Assembly: GCF_030433715.1 (NCBI RefSeq)
Contig: NZ_JAROCC010000012.1
Coordinates: 1-64,000 of the forward strand
DNA from: Sporosarcina highlanderae
GTDB lineage: Bacteria; Bacillota; Bacilli; Bacillales_A; Planococcaceae
Length of the DNA stretch: 64,000 nucleotides
Direction: 5' to 3'
Made by a program: the position numbers and the translations under genes. A model generated the notes under the pieces. The model searched no databases, was not told the DNA's origin, and worked only from the letters and a program-made list of their open reading frames with translations. This document shows positions 50,520 through 58,789 of the stretch, piece after piece. Every line of letters starts with the position of its first letter. The stretch's first letter is position 1.

Positions 50520-51389
50520 TTATTTCTTACCTACATTTTTCGGCAAGTACATATCAAGTACATGTTTAAACTCGTCATCTTTAATATCGATATCCGCTGC
50601 TTTGATCAATTCTTGAAGTTTCTCTTCAAACTGAGCACCTTTAAGCGCATTTTCAATCTCGGCTTTAATTTCTTCTTCGGTTTTATCGGTTTCAGCAGGA
50701 CGTGTATCAAGTAATTCGATGATGTGGAAACCATAGCTTGTCTTCACAGGCTTACTGATTTCCCCTTTTTTAAGAGCGTATGTTGCATCTTCAAATTCCT
50801 GTAGCATCTTACCAGGACCGAACCAGCCTAAATCTCCACCCGTTTGCTGCGCAACAGGCTCAGTTGAATATTCCTTTGCCAACGCTTCGAAATCTCCACC
50901 GTTTTCAAGCTTATGCAACACTTCTGCAGCTGTCGCTTCGTCTGGAACAAGGATGTGGCGAGCATGTACCTCAGTTTTCGCACGTTCCATGCCTTTTGCA
51001 AGTTCTTCATCGGATACTTTCAATGACTCGATCATTTTCGTTTGGAGCAATTCGGACTTTACGTTACTTTCAAAGAAACTCTCAGTGATTCCTTTTTGTT
51101 GAAGGAATAATTTAAAGTTATCACCATAAGCCTCTTTTTGTTTATTGATTTCCTCTTTCAATTCCTTGTCGGAAATTTTATATTCATTTTCCAAAGCTTT
51201 TTGAAGAAGAAGGTTTTCGACGACTGTAGCGCCAATCGCACCTTTCATTTCTTCATATAAGTCTTCTTTTGTGATTGTGCCGATTTTTGTTTTAGCAATG
51301 ACTTCATCATCAGCGGTTTTTTGGTCGTTACATGCGGCAAGAGCTAAAACTGAAGCCGCCATCGTTAGTGCAAGGACTGTTTTTTTCAT
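50520..51389 (-). CDS. prsA: Foldase lipoprotein PrsA
   Basis: 289 residues. Lipoprotein signal MKKTVLALTMAASVLALAAC with Cys at 20, N-terminal chaperone helices, and a parvulin-type peptidyl-prolyl isomerase domain (ARHILVPDEATAAEV near 140, then GGDLGWFGPGKM and SYGFHIIELL). It helps secreted proteins fold outside the membrane. ATG at 51389 with GGGGAG upstream. In B. subtilis prsA sits beside yhaM and is controlled with hpr-regulated exoproteins. Confidence 0.95.
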   Translation of the reverse strand: MKKTVLALTMAASVLALAACNDQKTADDEVIAKTKIGTITKEDLYEEMKGAIGATVVENLLLQKALENEYKISDKELKEEINKQKEAYGDNFKLFLQQKGITESFFESNVKSELLQTKMIESLKVSDEELAKGMERAKTEVHARHILVPDEATAAEVLHKLENGGDFEALAKEYSTEPVAQQTGGDLGWFGPGKMLQEFEDATYALKKGEISKPVKTSYGFHIIELLDTRPAETDKTEEEIKAEIENALKGAQFEEKLQELIKAADIDIKDDEFKHVLDMYLPKNVGKK

Positions 51390-51502
51390 ATCGATTCTCC
51401 CCTAACTTTTGTGTACAACAGTTGATACTATACCATATAAACAACATGAAGATAAAACAAAATGGTTCTTCCGGTTTGCCCATAAACGATATATGCGCTT
51501 TG

Positions 51503-51511
51503 CATAAGATA
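51503..51511 (+). promoter_or_regulatory. Possible sigma-K -10 element before the YjcZ-like gene
   Basis: CATAAGATA fits CATAnnnTA. An AC at 51486-51487 lies 15 bp upstream, slightly short of the expected spacing. Confidence 0.3.
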
Positions 51512-51533
51512 CAATTAGAGAGGAGGTGCTCGA

Positions 51534-51632
51534 ATGAGTGGACATGGCCATGGGCAAAGTTCTTCCGGATTTGCGTTGATCGTAGTATTGTTTATTTTGC
51601 TAATAATTGTTGGAGCTGCATTTTTGTACTAA
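51534..51632 (+). CDS. YjcZ-family small sporulation protein
   Basis: 32 residues: a Gly/His/Ser-rich start (MSGHGHGQSSSG) and a single hydrophobic span FALIVVLFILLIIVGAAFLY. This is the layout of YjcZ-family spore proteins. ATG at 51534 follows GAGGAGG. It has its own terminator, and a sigma-K-like -10 element is upstream. Confidence 0.85.
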   Translation: MSGHGHGQSSSGFALIVVLFILLIIVGAAFLY

Positions 51633-51641
51633 AAAAAGAAA

Positions 51642-51676
51642 GTCCAACTTCCCATTAGGGGAGTTGGACATTTTTT
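51642..51676. terminator. Bidirectional terminator
   Basis: GTCCAACTTCCC / GGGGAGTTGGAC with one G-T pair, loop atta, then T-run. Shared with the minus-strand gene at 51684. Confidence 0.88.
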
Positions 51677-51683
51677 AATATAA

Positions 51684-51875
51684 TTATACCTTTAATAGAA
51701 CCTCAAGATAGAACGACAGTATTAAGATAGTAACTAGGATATTGACCGTCCGATATATTTTAGGTTGCTTTTCTTCTGGAATTTCTCTTGATTGGCATAA
51801 TGCAAATGTCATTTTGTTTATTTGAAATAAATAAAACAATGAAAAAAGAACAGTTACGACAAGGATCAAATCCAT
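51684..51875 (-). CDS. Small two-span membrane protein
   Basis: 63 residues, spans near 3-18 and 44-60, with a charged loop REIPEEKQPKIYR between. AGGAGGA touches the ATG at 51875; TTG at 51869 has better spacing. It follows hpr on the same strand within 54 bp. Family unknown. Confidence 0.6.
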   Translation of the reverse strand: MDLILVVTVLFSLFYLFQINKMTFALCQSREIPEEKQPKIYRTVNILVTILILSFYLEVLLKV

Positions 51876-51928
51876 TCCTCCTCTTCTACGCTTCCCTTTA
51901 TAATAGCAGACACAAGGGGAAATTGACA

Positions 51929-52519
51929 TTATTTTTCATCGACGGCTTGTAATTCGGGCTCTTTCTTATGAAGGGAAATCAATCCTCCATCTGTTTCATC
52001 GAAAGCACTGTCAATTCGCTTGAATCCTTGTTCGAAAATCTCCATGAAATCTTCTCCGTAAATATTTCGTATAACGGACATTACTTCTAAAAATTCCGGA
52101 AATTTTCCGTAGATGCTCTTAATAGGAAGTGAGCCTTCAAGAATGCCATGATTGGAATCATAGTAGTTTTCATTCATTTCTTGAAGGACAATTTCACCTT
52201 CTTCGGTGACAGCGACGTATGTATTTCGACGATCATCTTCTTTTTTAAAGAATTTTAGGTAACCACGGTCTTCTAATTTCTTTGAAAAGTTAAATGCAGT
52301 CGAAACATGCATGACACCAAATTTTGCGATATCCGAGATTGTAGCTCCTTGGAGGTGGTAAGCAATCCAAAGGATATGGTGTTCATTGATATTCAGGTCA
52401 TAGGGTTTTATCCATTGTTGCCAGTCTTTTTCGACTGCTTTCCAAAGAGCCTTTGACATTTGAGCAACGCGTTGACTATAAATCATCGCTTCTTTTTGCG
52501 AGAATTTTGGTTCACTCAT
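51929..52519 (-). CDS. hpr: MarR-type transition-state regulator Hpr (ScoC)
   Basis: 196 residues. Winged helix with [25 protein letters not shown] and wing [17 protein letters not shown], the Hpr pattern. In B. subtilis it represses exoprotease and sporulation genes during transition to stationary phase. ATG at 52519 with TTGGAGG upstream. The position between prsA and yhaH matches Bacillus. Confidence 0.93.
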   Translation of the reverse strand: MSEPKFSQKEAMIYSQRVAQMSKALWKAVEKDWQQWIKPYDLNINEHHILWIAYHLQGATISDIAKFGVMHVSTAFNFSKKLEDRGYLKFFKKEDDRRNTYVAVTEEGEIVLQEMNENYYDSNHGILEGSLPIKSIYGKFPEFLEVMSVIRNIYGEDFMEIFEQGFKRIDSAFDETDGGLISLHKKEPELQAVDEK

Positions 52520-52611
52520 GAAATACCTCCAAGATTAAATAGTGTGTTTATTTTCATTATAGCAGGAAAACTTCAAATAAAAAAGTTGGAATTGCAAAAA
52601 TACTTTTTAAA

Positions 52612-52650
52612 ACCAAAAAAGTTATCCGGAATTTTGCACCGGATAACTTT
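52612..52650 (-). terminator. Terminator of the yhaH-like gene
   Basis: On the minus strand AAAGTTATCCGG and CCGGATAACTTT form a 12-bp stem followed by T-rich sequence. Confidence 0.88.
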
Positions 52651-52651
52651 C

Positions 52652-53020
52652 TTACGCTTTTTTCTGCTGGTTCGAAATGGTTTGTTCGAGTTCTTCGAGA
52701 GAAGATTGGATAGCTTGTATTTTCTTTTCGAGACGCTGTTTGTTTGATTCGGTTGAGCGTTGCCATTGTTCAATGGAGCCTTTGATATCCTGAACAGCTT
52801 CAGGAACCATCTCTTTCGCTTCTTTGGTCATATGCGTGATGGAATTCTTTAACTCGGTGAATTTGCCTTTCACGTCATTCAATTTATGTTTCATGTCGGT
52901 TGAAGCGCTTTTAACGGACGAGCGGATCTCGCTTCCCGTCTGTGGAGTGGAAAATAACACTGTGACAGCAGCCGTCACTGAACCTGCAATTAGTCCTGTT
53001 AGGAATGTAGATGCTTTCAT
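52652..53020 (-). CDS. yhaH: YtxH-domain protein (YhaH-like)
   Basis: 122 residues. Gly-rich N-terminal span FLTGLIAGSVTAAVTVLFSTPQTG is the YtxH pattern, followed by a long coiled coil (residues 35-118). Members are often general-stress proteins. ATG at 53020 with AAAGGAG 8 nt before. Between hpr and trpP, as yhaH in B. subtilis. A loose GTTTTA / GGAATA pair upstream could be a poor sigma-B site. Confidence 0.8.
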   Translation of the reverse strand: MKASTFLTGLIAGSVTAAVTVLFSTPQTGSEIRSSVKSASTDMKHKLNDVKGKFTELKNSITHMTKEAKEMVPEAVQDIKGSIEQWQRSTESNKQRLEKKIQAIQSSLEELEQTISNQQKKA

Positions 53021-53123
53021 GTAGTGCACTCCTTTCAATGATTAGTATTCCTCTTATAGTATTATTAAAACATGGTAGGAAGTTTCCGGCAAATAGAAAC
53101 GAATGCAATTTATTATTTAGGCA

Positions 53124-53157
53124 ATAGAAAAAGCTTCCCCGAAATTGGAGAAGCTTG
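53124..53157 (-). terminator. Terminator of trpP
   Basis: On the minus strand AAGCTTC and GAAGCTT close a stem with CC/GG inside, followed by TTTTTC. Confidence 0.8.
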
Positions 53158-53161
53158 GATG

Positions 53162-53686
53162 TCAATTGGATAATGCTGTTTTGAAGGATGTTCGCTTAAG
53201 CAATCCTTTGATAATTGGCAGGATAATGAAAAATACGATTCCATTCAATGCCATTGTCGGTAAAACGACTGTAAGGAATAGGAATCCGAAAGGGATATTT
53301 ACTCCCATTACATAAATGGCGACTGATAGGAAGATAGTTCCAGATAATAGTGTTCCTATGCAAGTAATGGCTGTAGAAACGATTAAATGGTTTGTGTATT
53401 TCTTAAGCAAAAGAATCACTGCATAAATGACAAATGCTGTGATGAGCTTATCGATCACATTCGGTATGAATCCGCCAGGTAAAGTTGTGAATAACCCGGA
53501 AAGGACTCCCGTCGTAGCTGCAAGTAAAAAGACACTTCGGACATCCGGGAATAGAAGCATCCCGATGAACATCATCGTTAACATGAAGTCAGGCTTCATG
53601 CCCTCGCCGTATCCAGGTATAACCAAGTACAATGCTGCACCGACGGCTACCAATAATGCCATCAGCGTAAGTTGTTTCGTATTCAT
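53162..53686 (-). CDS. trpP: Tryptophan transporter TrpP
   Basis: 174 residues, five to six spans. GYGEGMKPDFMLTMMFIGML and GLFTTLPGGFIPNVIDK are the conserved parts of the TrpP/YhaG family. Tryptophan uptake is known for the B. subtilis protein. A GAG/TAG run covers the ribosome-binding site (53689-53711), as at TRAP-regulated trpP. ATG at 53686. It has its own promoter immediately after hit. Confidence 0.9.
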   Translation of the reverse strand: MNTKQLTLMALLVAVGAALYLVIPGYGEGMKPDFMLTMMFIGMLLFPDVRSVFLLAATTGVLSGLFTTLPGGFIPNVIDKLITAFVIYAVILLLKKYTNHLIVSTAITCIGTLLSGTIFLSVAIYVMGVNIPFGFLFLTVVLPTMALNGIVFFIILPIIKGLLKRTSFKTALSN

Positions 53687-53688
53687 TT

Positions 53689-53711
53689 CTCATCTCTCCT
53701 CAACTCAACTA
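53689..53711 (-). promoter_or_regulatory. GAG/TAG triplet run over the trpP ribosome site (TRAP-like)
   Basis: On the minus strand TAG-tt-GAG-tt-GAG-ga-GAG-at-GAG-aa-ATG: five triplets at exact 5-nt steps. TRAP binds (G/U)AG repeats 2-3 nt apart; B. subtilis trpP has more. It may be partial or simply a purine-rich ribosome site. Confidence 0.5.
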
Positions 53712-53766
53712 GTATTTTTGGTTTTCCTGACGTATCCTCGTGATCGGCAGCGAAAACTTATCCATC

Positions 53767-53795
53767 ATTATACGCTTAATGGTTTACATTAACAA
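53767..53795 (-). promoter_or_regulatory. Sigma-A promoter for trpP
   Basis: On the minus strand TTGTTA (53790-53795), 17 bp, TATAAT (53767-53772). It predicts a leader of about 70 nt. Confidence 0.8.
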
Positions 53796-53798
53796 TAG

Positions 53799-54227
53799 TT
53801 ATTCTTGACCAAATCGATTGCGGATTTGCTCTGCTATTTCTTTGATCCTGTCTTTCGGGAATTCCTCCACTTTGGGATTCCAGTTGGAGCTGTAGCCATC
53901 CGTCTCGTCATAGCGTGGTATCAAGTGGAGGTGAAAGTGGAAGACAGCTTGTCCCGCAGGTGCTCCGTTATTTTGCAAGAGATTCATGCCGGCAGGAGTA
54001 AATTCTTCCTTCAGAACATTGGCGATTTTGGGTACAACTGAAAATAAGTTGGAAGCTTCTTCTTCAGTCATGTCGTAAATATTTTCCCTATGGGTTTTCG
54101 GGATCAATAAAACATGCCCTTTCGTTACAGGCATGACATCCATAAGTGCGACGACATGTTCGTCCTCATAAATCTTTTCACTTGGAAGGGAACCTTCTAC
54201 GATCTTACAAAAAATACATGATGTCAT
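53799..54227 (-). CDS. hit: HIT-family nucleotide-binding protein
   Basis: 142 residues. CIFCKIVEG at the N terminus and the catalytic triad FHFHLHLIP near residue 100: a HIT hydrolase of the HinT type that cleaves nucleoside phosphoramidates. ATG at 54227 with AAAGG 12 nt before. Divergent from ecsA, as in B. subtilis. Confidence 0.93.
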   Translation of the reverse strand: MTSCIFCKIVEGSLPSEKIYEDEHVVALMDVMPVTKGHVLLIPKTHRENIYDMTEEEASNLFSVVPKIANVLKEEFTPAGMNLLQNNGAPAGQAVFHFHLHLIPRYDETDGYSSNWNPKVEEFPKDRIKEIAEQIRNRFGQE

Positions 54228-54363
54228 CTTTTTATCTATCCTTTCTGTTAATACATATTCATGATTGCCCATAGTGTAGCATATTTTCTGTTAATACGTG
54301 AAAGATGGACAAAGCATTATAGGGCAATGTTTGGTAAAATACATATAAGAATGGAGGATGGCT

Positions 54364-55104
54364 ATGACAATTCTTGAAGTAAAAGATGTGACAGGCGGAT
54401 ATACACGAAAACCGGTTTTGCATGACCTATCATTTGAGATTGGCAAGGGTGAACTGGTCGGTTTAATCGGTTTAAATGGGGCTGGGAAAAGTACAACGAT
54501 TAAACATATTATCGGGCTCATGAATCCCCATGATGGCGAAATAATCGTGAATGGCGTCACTTTTGGAGAAAATCCTGAAGCTTATAGAAAAGCGTTCACA
54601 TATATACCGGAGACACCGATTTTGTATGAAGAACTTACTTTAAAAGAACATCTTGAGCTTACTGCGATGGCATATGGGCTTGATAGGGAAGTATTCGAGG
54701 CGCGCTCAGAGATGCTTTTGAAAGAATTCATGATGGAGAAACGTTTAAATTGGTTTCCAGCGCATTTCTCGAAAGGGATGCGTCAAAAAGTAATGATCAT
54801 GTGTGCATTTCTTGTGGAACCTTCCCTTTACATTATCGATGAACCGTTTGTCGGTCTCGATCCGATTGGGATCCGTTCACTTTTGGAGCAGATTTCGGAG
54901 CGTAAAGCGAATGGCGCATCCGTTTTAATGTCGACGCATGTCCTGTCCACTGCGGAAAAATATTGTGACCGGATCATCGTTCTCCATGAAGGACGGGTAA
55001 GAGCACAGGGAACGATGGATGATTTAAGGAAAGCCTTTAACCGTCCGAAAGCCTCGTTGGACGAGTTGTATATTTCCATGACTGAGGATCAAGACCATGA
55101 ATAA
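54364..55104 (+). CDS. ecsA: ABC transporter ATPase EcsA
   Basis: 246 residues. Walker A GLNGAGKST, signature FSKGMRQKVM, Walker B LYIIDEPFVGLDP. EcsAB affects secretion, competence and intramembrane protease RasP activity in Bacillus. The second ATG (54364) has GGAGG at 6 nt; ATG 54358 is too close. Overlaps ecsB by 8 bp. Confidence 0.93.
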   Translation: MTILEVKDVTGGYTRKPVLHDLSFEIGKGELVGLIGLNGAGKSTTIKHIIGLMNPHDGEIIVNGVTFGENPEAYRKAFTYIPETPILYEELTLKEHLELTAMAYGLDREVFEARSEMLLKEFMMEKRLNWFPAHFSKGMRQKVMIMCAFLVEPSLYIIDEPFVGLDPIGIRSLLEQISERKANGASVLMSTHVLSTAEKYCDRIIVLHEGRVRAQGTMDDLRKAFNRPKASLDELYISMTEDQDHE

Positions 55105-56308
55105 TTTGCGTGAAATATGGGCGAAGCGGTTTGTCCATTATATGACCGAACTGCAGAAATACATGAAATTTGTGTTTACGGGACATTTGGCGATTGTCCT
55201 TCTATTTACGATCGGGGCAGGGGGGTATGCATATAGCGAATGGTTGAAAGAAGTCCCGCAGAACTTCCCGTCTGCAATCATCGCATCTGTCCTCATTGGA
55301 TTGGCACTTGTTTTTGGGGCTCCGGTAACATTGCTCAAACCGGCAGATATTGTGTTCTTCCTTCCTTTGGAAAAGAAACTTGAGGACTATTTAAACAGAT
55401 CATTACGGTATTCGTTATTTTCACAGCTACCGATTTCCCTGCTTTTATTCGTCGTTATGATGCCGCTCCTTTCGGCGACGAATGTTGCTGGGAAACAGCA
55501 ATATTTACTCACATTCATTATTATCTTACTTGTGAAATGGATGTATGTTCACACGGAATACCATTACCGACGTGCAAATGACGGGGGAGGGGTCTTCAAG
55601 GATCAACTTATCCGGTTTATCCTTGCTGCTTTGATACTTTACTCAATGCTTGCGGGTTATCCGCTCTTCATCCCGGTGATTGGTTTGGTAATGGCTTTCT
55701 ATTATTTACACTATAAGAAAAAAAGTGCTATCAACCCATTTCCATATGAGCATTTCATCACGCTTGAACAAAATCGGATGATGCGTTTTTATCGGTTCGC
55801 GAATTATTTTACGGACGTCCCGCATTTAAAAGGATCCGTCAGCCGTCGTGCTTGGCTTGGTTTTTTAGTGCGTCAGGCGAAGTTTGGACAAACTTCACCA
55901 CAGCGATATTTATTGAAAAGGACACTTATCCGGACAGATGATACGTTTTGGCTTTGGGTCAGATTAACGGCTCTTTCCATGATCGGAGTCGTTCTTATTC
56001 CATTCCCGATAGTGGTCTATCTATTTGTCGGTGCATTGGCTTTTGCCTCATCAATCCAACTTGTTCATGCACTACAAGCCGGCAATGATTTCCGAATGGA
56101 TATGCTTTTTCCTGAACCGATAAACACTCGGACACCTGCAATTCGTAAAACGGTAAGTTCCGTTCAATTGCTGCAAGCACTATTTGTGCTCATCACAGCC
56201 CTTATTACGATTGGGATTTCGGTGACGCCTCTACTTATGGCAATCGTCGTTTTACTTGTCTCAGAAGTGACAATCCGTTCTTCAAATGTAAAAAATAGAG
56301 ATTGGTAA
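55097..56308 (+). CDS. ecsB: ABC transporter permease EcsB
   Basis: 403 residues with eight or more spans. KRFVHYMTELQKYMKFVFTGH at the N terminus and the loop ITLEQNRMMRFYRFANYFTDV are the EcsB pattern. ATG at 55097 lies inside the end of ecsA. No ecsC follows, unlike B. subtilis. Confidence 0.92.
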   Translation: MNNLREIWAKRFVHYMTELQKYMKFVFTGHLAIVLLFTIGAGGYAYSEWLKEVPQNFPSAIIASVLIGLALVFGAPVTLLKPADIVFFLPLEKKLEDYLNRSLRYSLFSQLPISLLLFVVMMPLLSATNVAGKQQYLLTFIIILLVKWMYVHTEYHYRRANDGGGVFKDQLIRFILAALILYSMLAGYPLFIPVIGLVMAFYYLHYKKKSAINPFPYEHFITLEQNRMMRFYRFANYFTDVPHLKGSVSRRAWLGFLVRQAKFGQTSPQRYLLKRTLIRTDDTFWLWVRLTALSMIGVVLIPFPIVVYLFVGALAFASSIQLVHALQAGNDFRMDMLFPEPINTRTPAIRKTVSSVQLLQALFVLITALITIGISVTPLLMAIVVLLVSEVTIRSSNVKNRDW

Positions 56309-56401
56309 GAGATTCAGCCGAACGGAAAATAATAATAGAATATTCTCAAAAACCTTGCAACTGGACCTGCATGTTAGTATAATAAAAAAAAGGCATCAGG
56401 G

Positions 56402-56644
56402 GTGAGGGAGATAGAAAATAATTATTCATACGCCGAGTTCTTAAAAGCCGTGGGGAAAAACAGTTCTTCAGCACAAGCGGAGAGATTATTAAATGATATC
56501 TACATGGATCTGTTCCTGAGCCATATTCACCGAGAACAAACAAAGAAACGTCTATGGGAATTGATCGATATTGCATTGGACGAAAAGGACGAATCGACTT
56601 TCAACAGACTGACGGACGAATTGATGAAAGTCGAAGATAATTAA
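56402..56644 (+). CDS. IDEAL-domain protein
   Basis: 80 residues. The C-terminal ELIDIALDEKDESTFNRLTDEL matches the IDEAL domain (L-I-D-x-A-L-D...F..L...L), seen in ComK and several short Bacillus proteins. The start is GTG at 56402 with AAAAGG 8 nt before; an ATA at 56411 giving MENNYSYAEF is also possible. Function unknown. Confidence 0.75.
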   Translation: MREIENNYSYAEFLKAVGKNSSSAQAERLLNDIYMDLFLSHIHREQTKKRLWELIDIALDEKDESTFNRLTDELMKVEDN

Positions 56645-56654
56645 CTATAGTTTT

Positions 56655-56718
56655 GCGGGTCTGCCCGGGAGTCTACACTGACTACCAAGCAGACCCGCTA
56701 TTTGTTTTGTTTTTTTTA
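56655..56718 (+). terminator. Large terminator before uvrB
   Basis: GCGGGTCTGC / GCAGACCCGC with an inner AGTC-tacact-GACT hairpin, then a long T-rich run. Confidence 0.8.
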
Positions 56719-56730
56719 AAACACACGTTC
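56719..56730. promoter_or_regulatory. Degenerate LexA (SOS) box upstream of uvrB
   Basis: AAAC-ACAC-GTTC matches GAAC-N4-GTTC at 7 of 8 positions, but not the outer bases. It is 70 bp before uvrB, which is SOS-induced in Bacillus. Confidence 0.4.
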
Positions 56731-56799
56731 CCTTTTTCTTTTAGTCTAACAAAGAAATATGTTAAGATGTAGATAATTCAATATTGGGGAGGACTCGGT

Positions 56800-58782
56800 A
56801 TGGTCCAAAAATTTGATTTACACGCTCCGTACGTCCCTTTAGGCGACCAACCTGCTGCTATAACTAAGCTTGTGGGTGGCATAAATGAAGGGAAAAAGCA
56901 TCAAACGCTCTTAGGGGCGACTGGGACAGGAAAAACATTCACCGTTTCAAACGTAGTAACGGAAATCAATAAACCGACACTTGTCATCGCACATAATAAA
57001 ACACTTGCTGGGCAACTTTACAGCGAATTCAAGGAATTTTTTCCGAACAATGCGGTCGAATACTTTGTAAGCTTCTACGACTTTTATCAACCGGAAGCCT
57101 ACGTACCGCATACGGATACTTATATAGAAAAAGACGCTACCATCAACGATGAAATCGATAAGCTCCGACACTCGGCCACATCAGCCCTATTCGAACGGAA
57201 TGATGTCTTAATCGTAGCTTCCGTCTCCTGCATTTACGGACTTGGATCTCCGGAGGAATATGGAAAGCATGTTGTTTCCCTTCGGACAGGCATGGAAATC
57301 GGCAGAAATGAGCTGCTTCGACGATTTGTCGACATTCAATATTCAAGAAACGACATTAATTTCACTCGAGGAACATTCAGGGTGAGAGGAGATGTAGTTG
57401 AACTATTCCCGGCATCGCAGGACGAACACTGCATTCGTATTGAATTTTTTGGAGATGAAATCGACCGGATCCGTGAAGTCGATGCATTGACAGGCGAAAT
57501 CTTAGGCGATCGGGACCATGTTGCCATATTCCCGGCATCCCACTTCGTTACCGGCGAAGAAAAAATGGTGAAAGCCATTGCGAATATCGAAACGGAATTG
57601 GAAGAACGCCTTAAAATATTAAAAAAAGAAGATAAGCTGCTTGAAGCGCAACGGCTTGAACAAAGAACTCGTTACGACCTCGAAATGATGAGGGAAATGG
57701 GTTTCTGTTCAGGTATCGAAAACTATTCAAGGCATTTAACACTAAGGCCTGCTGGTGCAACGCCTTATACATTATTAGATTATTTTCCAGATGATTTCCT
57801 TATTGTCATCGATGAAAGCCACGTCACGTTGCCGCAGATTCGCGGAATGTACAATGGTGACCAGGCGCGTAAGCAAGTATTGGTCGACCACGGATTCCGC
57901 CTGCCTTCAGCATTGGACAACAGACCGCTTATGTTCGAAGAATTTGAGAACTATGTACATCAAGCAATCTATGTTTCCGCAACTCCGGGCCCATACGAGA
58001 TCGAGCATACCCCGGAAATGGTTGAGCAGATCATCAGACCGACAGGATTGCTTGACCCGGTAATTGAAGTGCGGCCGATCGAAGGACAGATCGATGATTT
58101 GATCGGTGAAATAAATGAGCGTATTAAACGCAATGAACGGGTATTAATAACAACATTAACGAAAAAGATGTCAGAGGATCTTACAGATTACTTGAAAGAT
58201 ATCGGCATTAAAGTCCAATACTTGCATTCCGATATTAAGACTCTTGAGAGGATCGAAATTATCCGTGAGTTAAGATTGGGTACCTATGACGTGTTGGTCG
58301 GCATTAACTTATTGAGGGAAGGGCTTGATATTCCGGAAGTTTCCCTTGTTACCATTTTAGATGCGGATAAGGAAGGATTCCTTCGTTCTGAACGTGCTCT
58401 TATCCAGACAATTGGACGTGCAGCCCGAAATTCAGAGGGCAAGGTCATCATGTACGCGGACCGCTTTACTGATTCGATGAAAAAAGCGATTGACGAAACA
58501 TCAAGGCGTCGGGAAATTCAGAAGGCTTACAATGAAAAGCATGGCATCACCCCGACGACTATTAAAAAAGAAATTCGTGATGTCATCAGGGCGACCCAAG
58601 TTGCTGAGGATACTACGACAGCTCTCGAAAAAGTAACTCAAGGTAGGAAATTAACGAAAGAAGATAAAGCGAAGCTACTTGTAACGCTTGAAAAAGAAAT
58701 GAAGGAAGCGGCTAAGGCGCTTGATTTTGAAAGGGCTGCGGAACTTCGAGATAGTATATTAGAATTGAAAGCTGAAGGGTGA
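56800..58782 (+). CDS. uvrB: Excinuclease ABC subunit UvrB
   Basis: 660 residues. Walker A GATGTGKT near residue 40, [15 protein letters not shown] beta-hairpin region, [11 protein letters not shown] helicase motif, [14 protein letters not shown], and a C-terminal UVR domain ([20 protein letters not shown]). Holds the damaged strand in nucleotide excision repair. ATG at 56800 after GGGGAGGA. uvrA follows after 7 bp. Confidence 0.98.
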   Translation: MVQKFDLHAPYVPLGDQPAAITKLVGGINEGKKHQTLLGATGTGKTFTVSNVVTEINKPTLVIAHNKTLAGQLYSEFKEFFPNNAVEYFVSFYDFYQPEAYVPHTDTYIEKDATINDEIDKLRHSATSALFERNDVLIVASVSCIYGLGSPEEYGKHVVSLRTGMEIGRNELLRRFVDIQYSRNDINFTRGTFRVRGDVVELFPASQDEHCIRIEFFGDEIDRIREVDALTGEILGDRDHVAIFPASHFVTGEEKMVKAIANIETELEERLKILKKEDKLLEAQRLEQRTRYDLEMMREMGFCSGIENYSRHLTLRPAGATPYTLLDYFPDDFLIVIDESHVTLPQIRGMYNGDQARKQVLVDHGFRLPSALDNRPLMFEEFENYVHQAIYVSATPGPYEIEHTPEMVEQIIRPTGLLDPVIEVRPIEGQIDDLIGEINERIKRNERVLITTLTKKMSEDLTDYLKDIGIKVQYLHSDIKTLERIEIIRELRLGTYDVLVGINLLREGLDIPEVSLVTILDADKEGFLRSERALIQTIGRAARNSEGKVIMYADRFTDSMKKAIDETSRRREIQKAYNEKHGITPTTIKKEIRDVIRATQVAEDTTTALEKVTQGRKLTKEDKAKLLVTLEKEMKEAAKALDFERAAELRDSILELKAEG

Positions 58783-58789
58783 AGACGCG

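Noticed and set aside
53020..53070. Sigma-B promoter for the yhaH-like gene (GTTTTA-N14-GGAATA)
   Set aside because: The -10 lacks the GGG core, so I do not list it as a feature, although YtxH-type genes are often sigma-B dependent.
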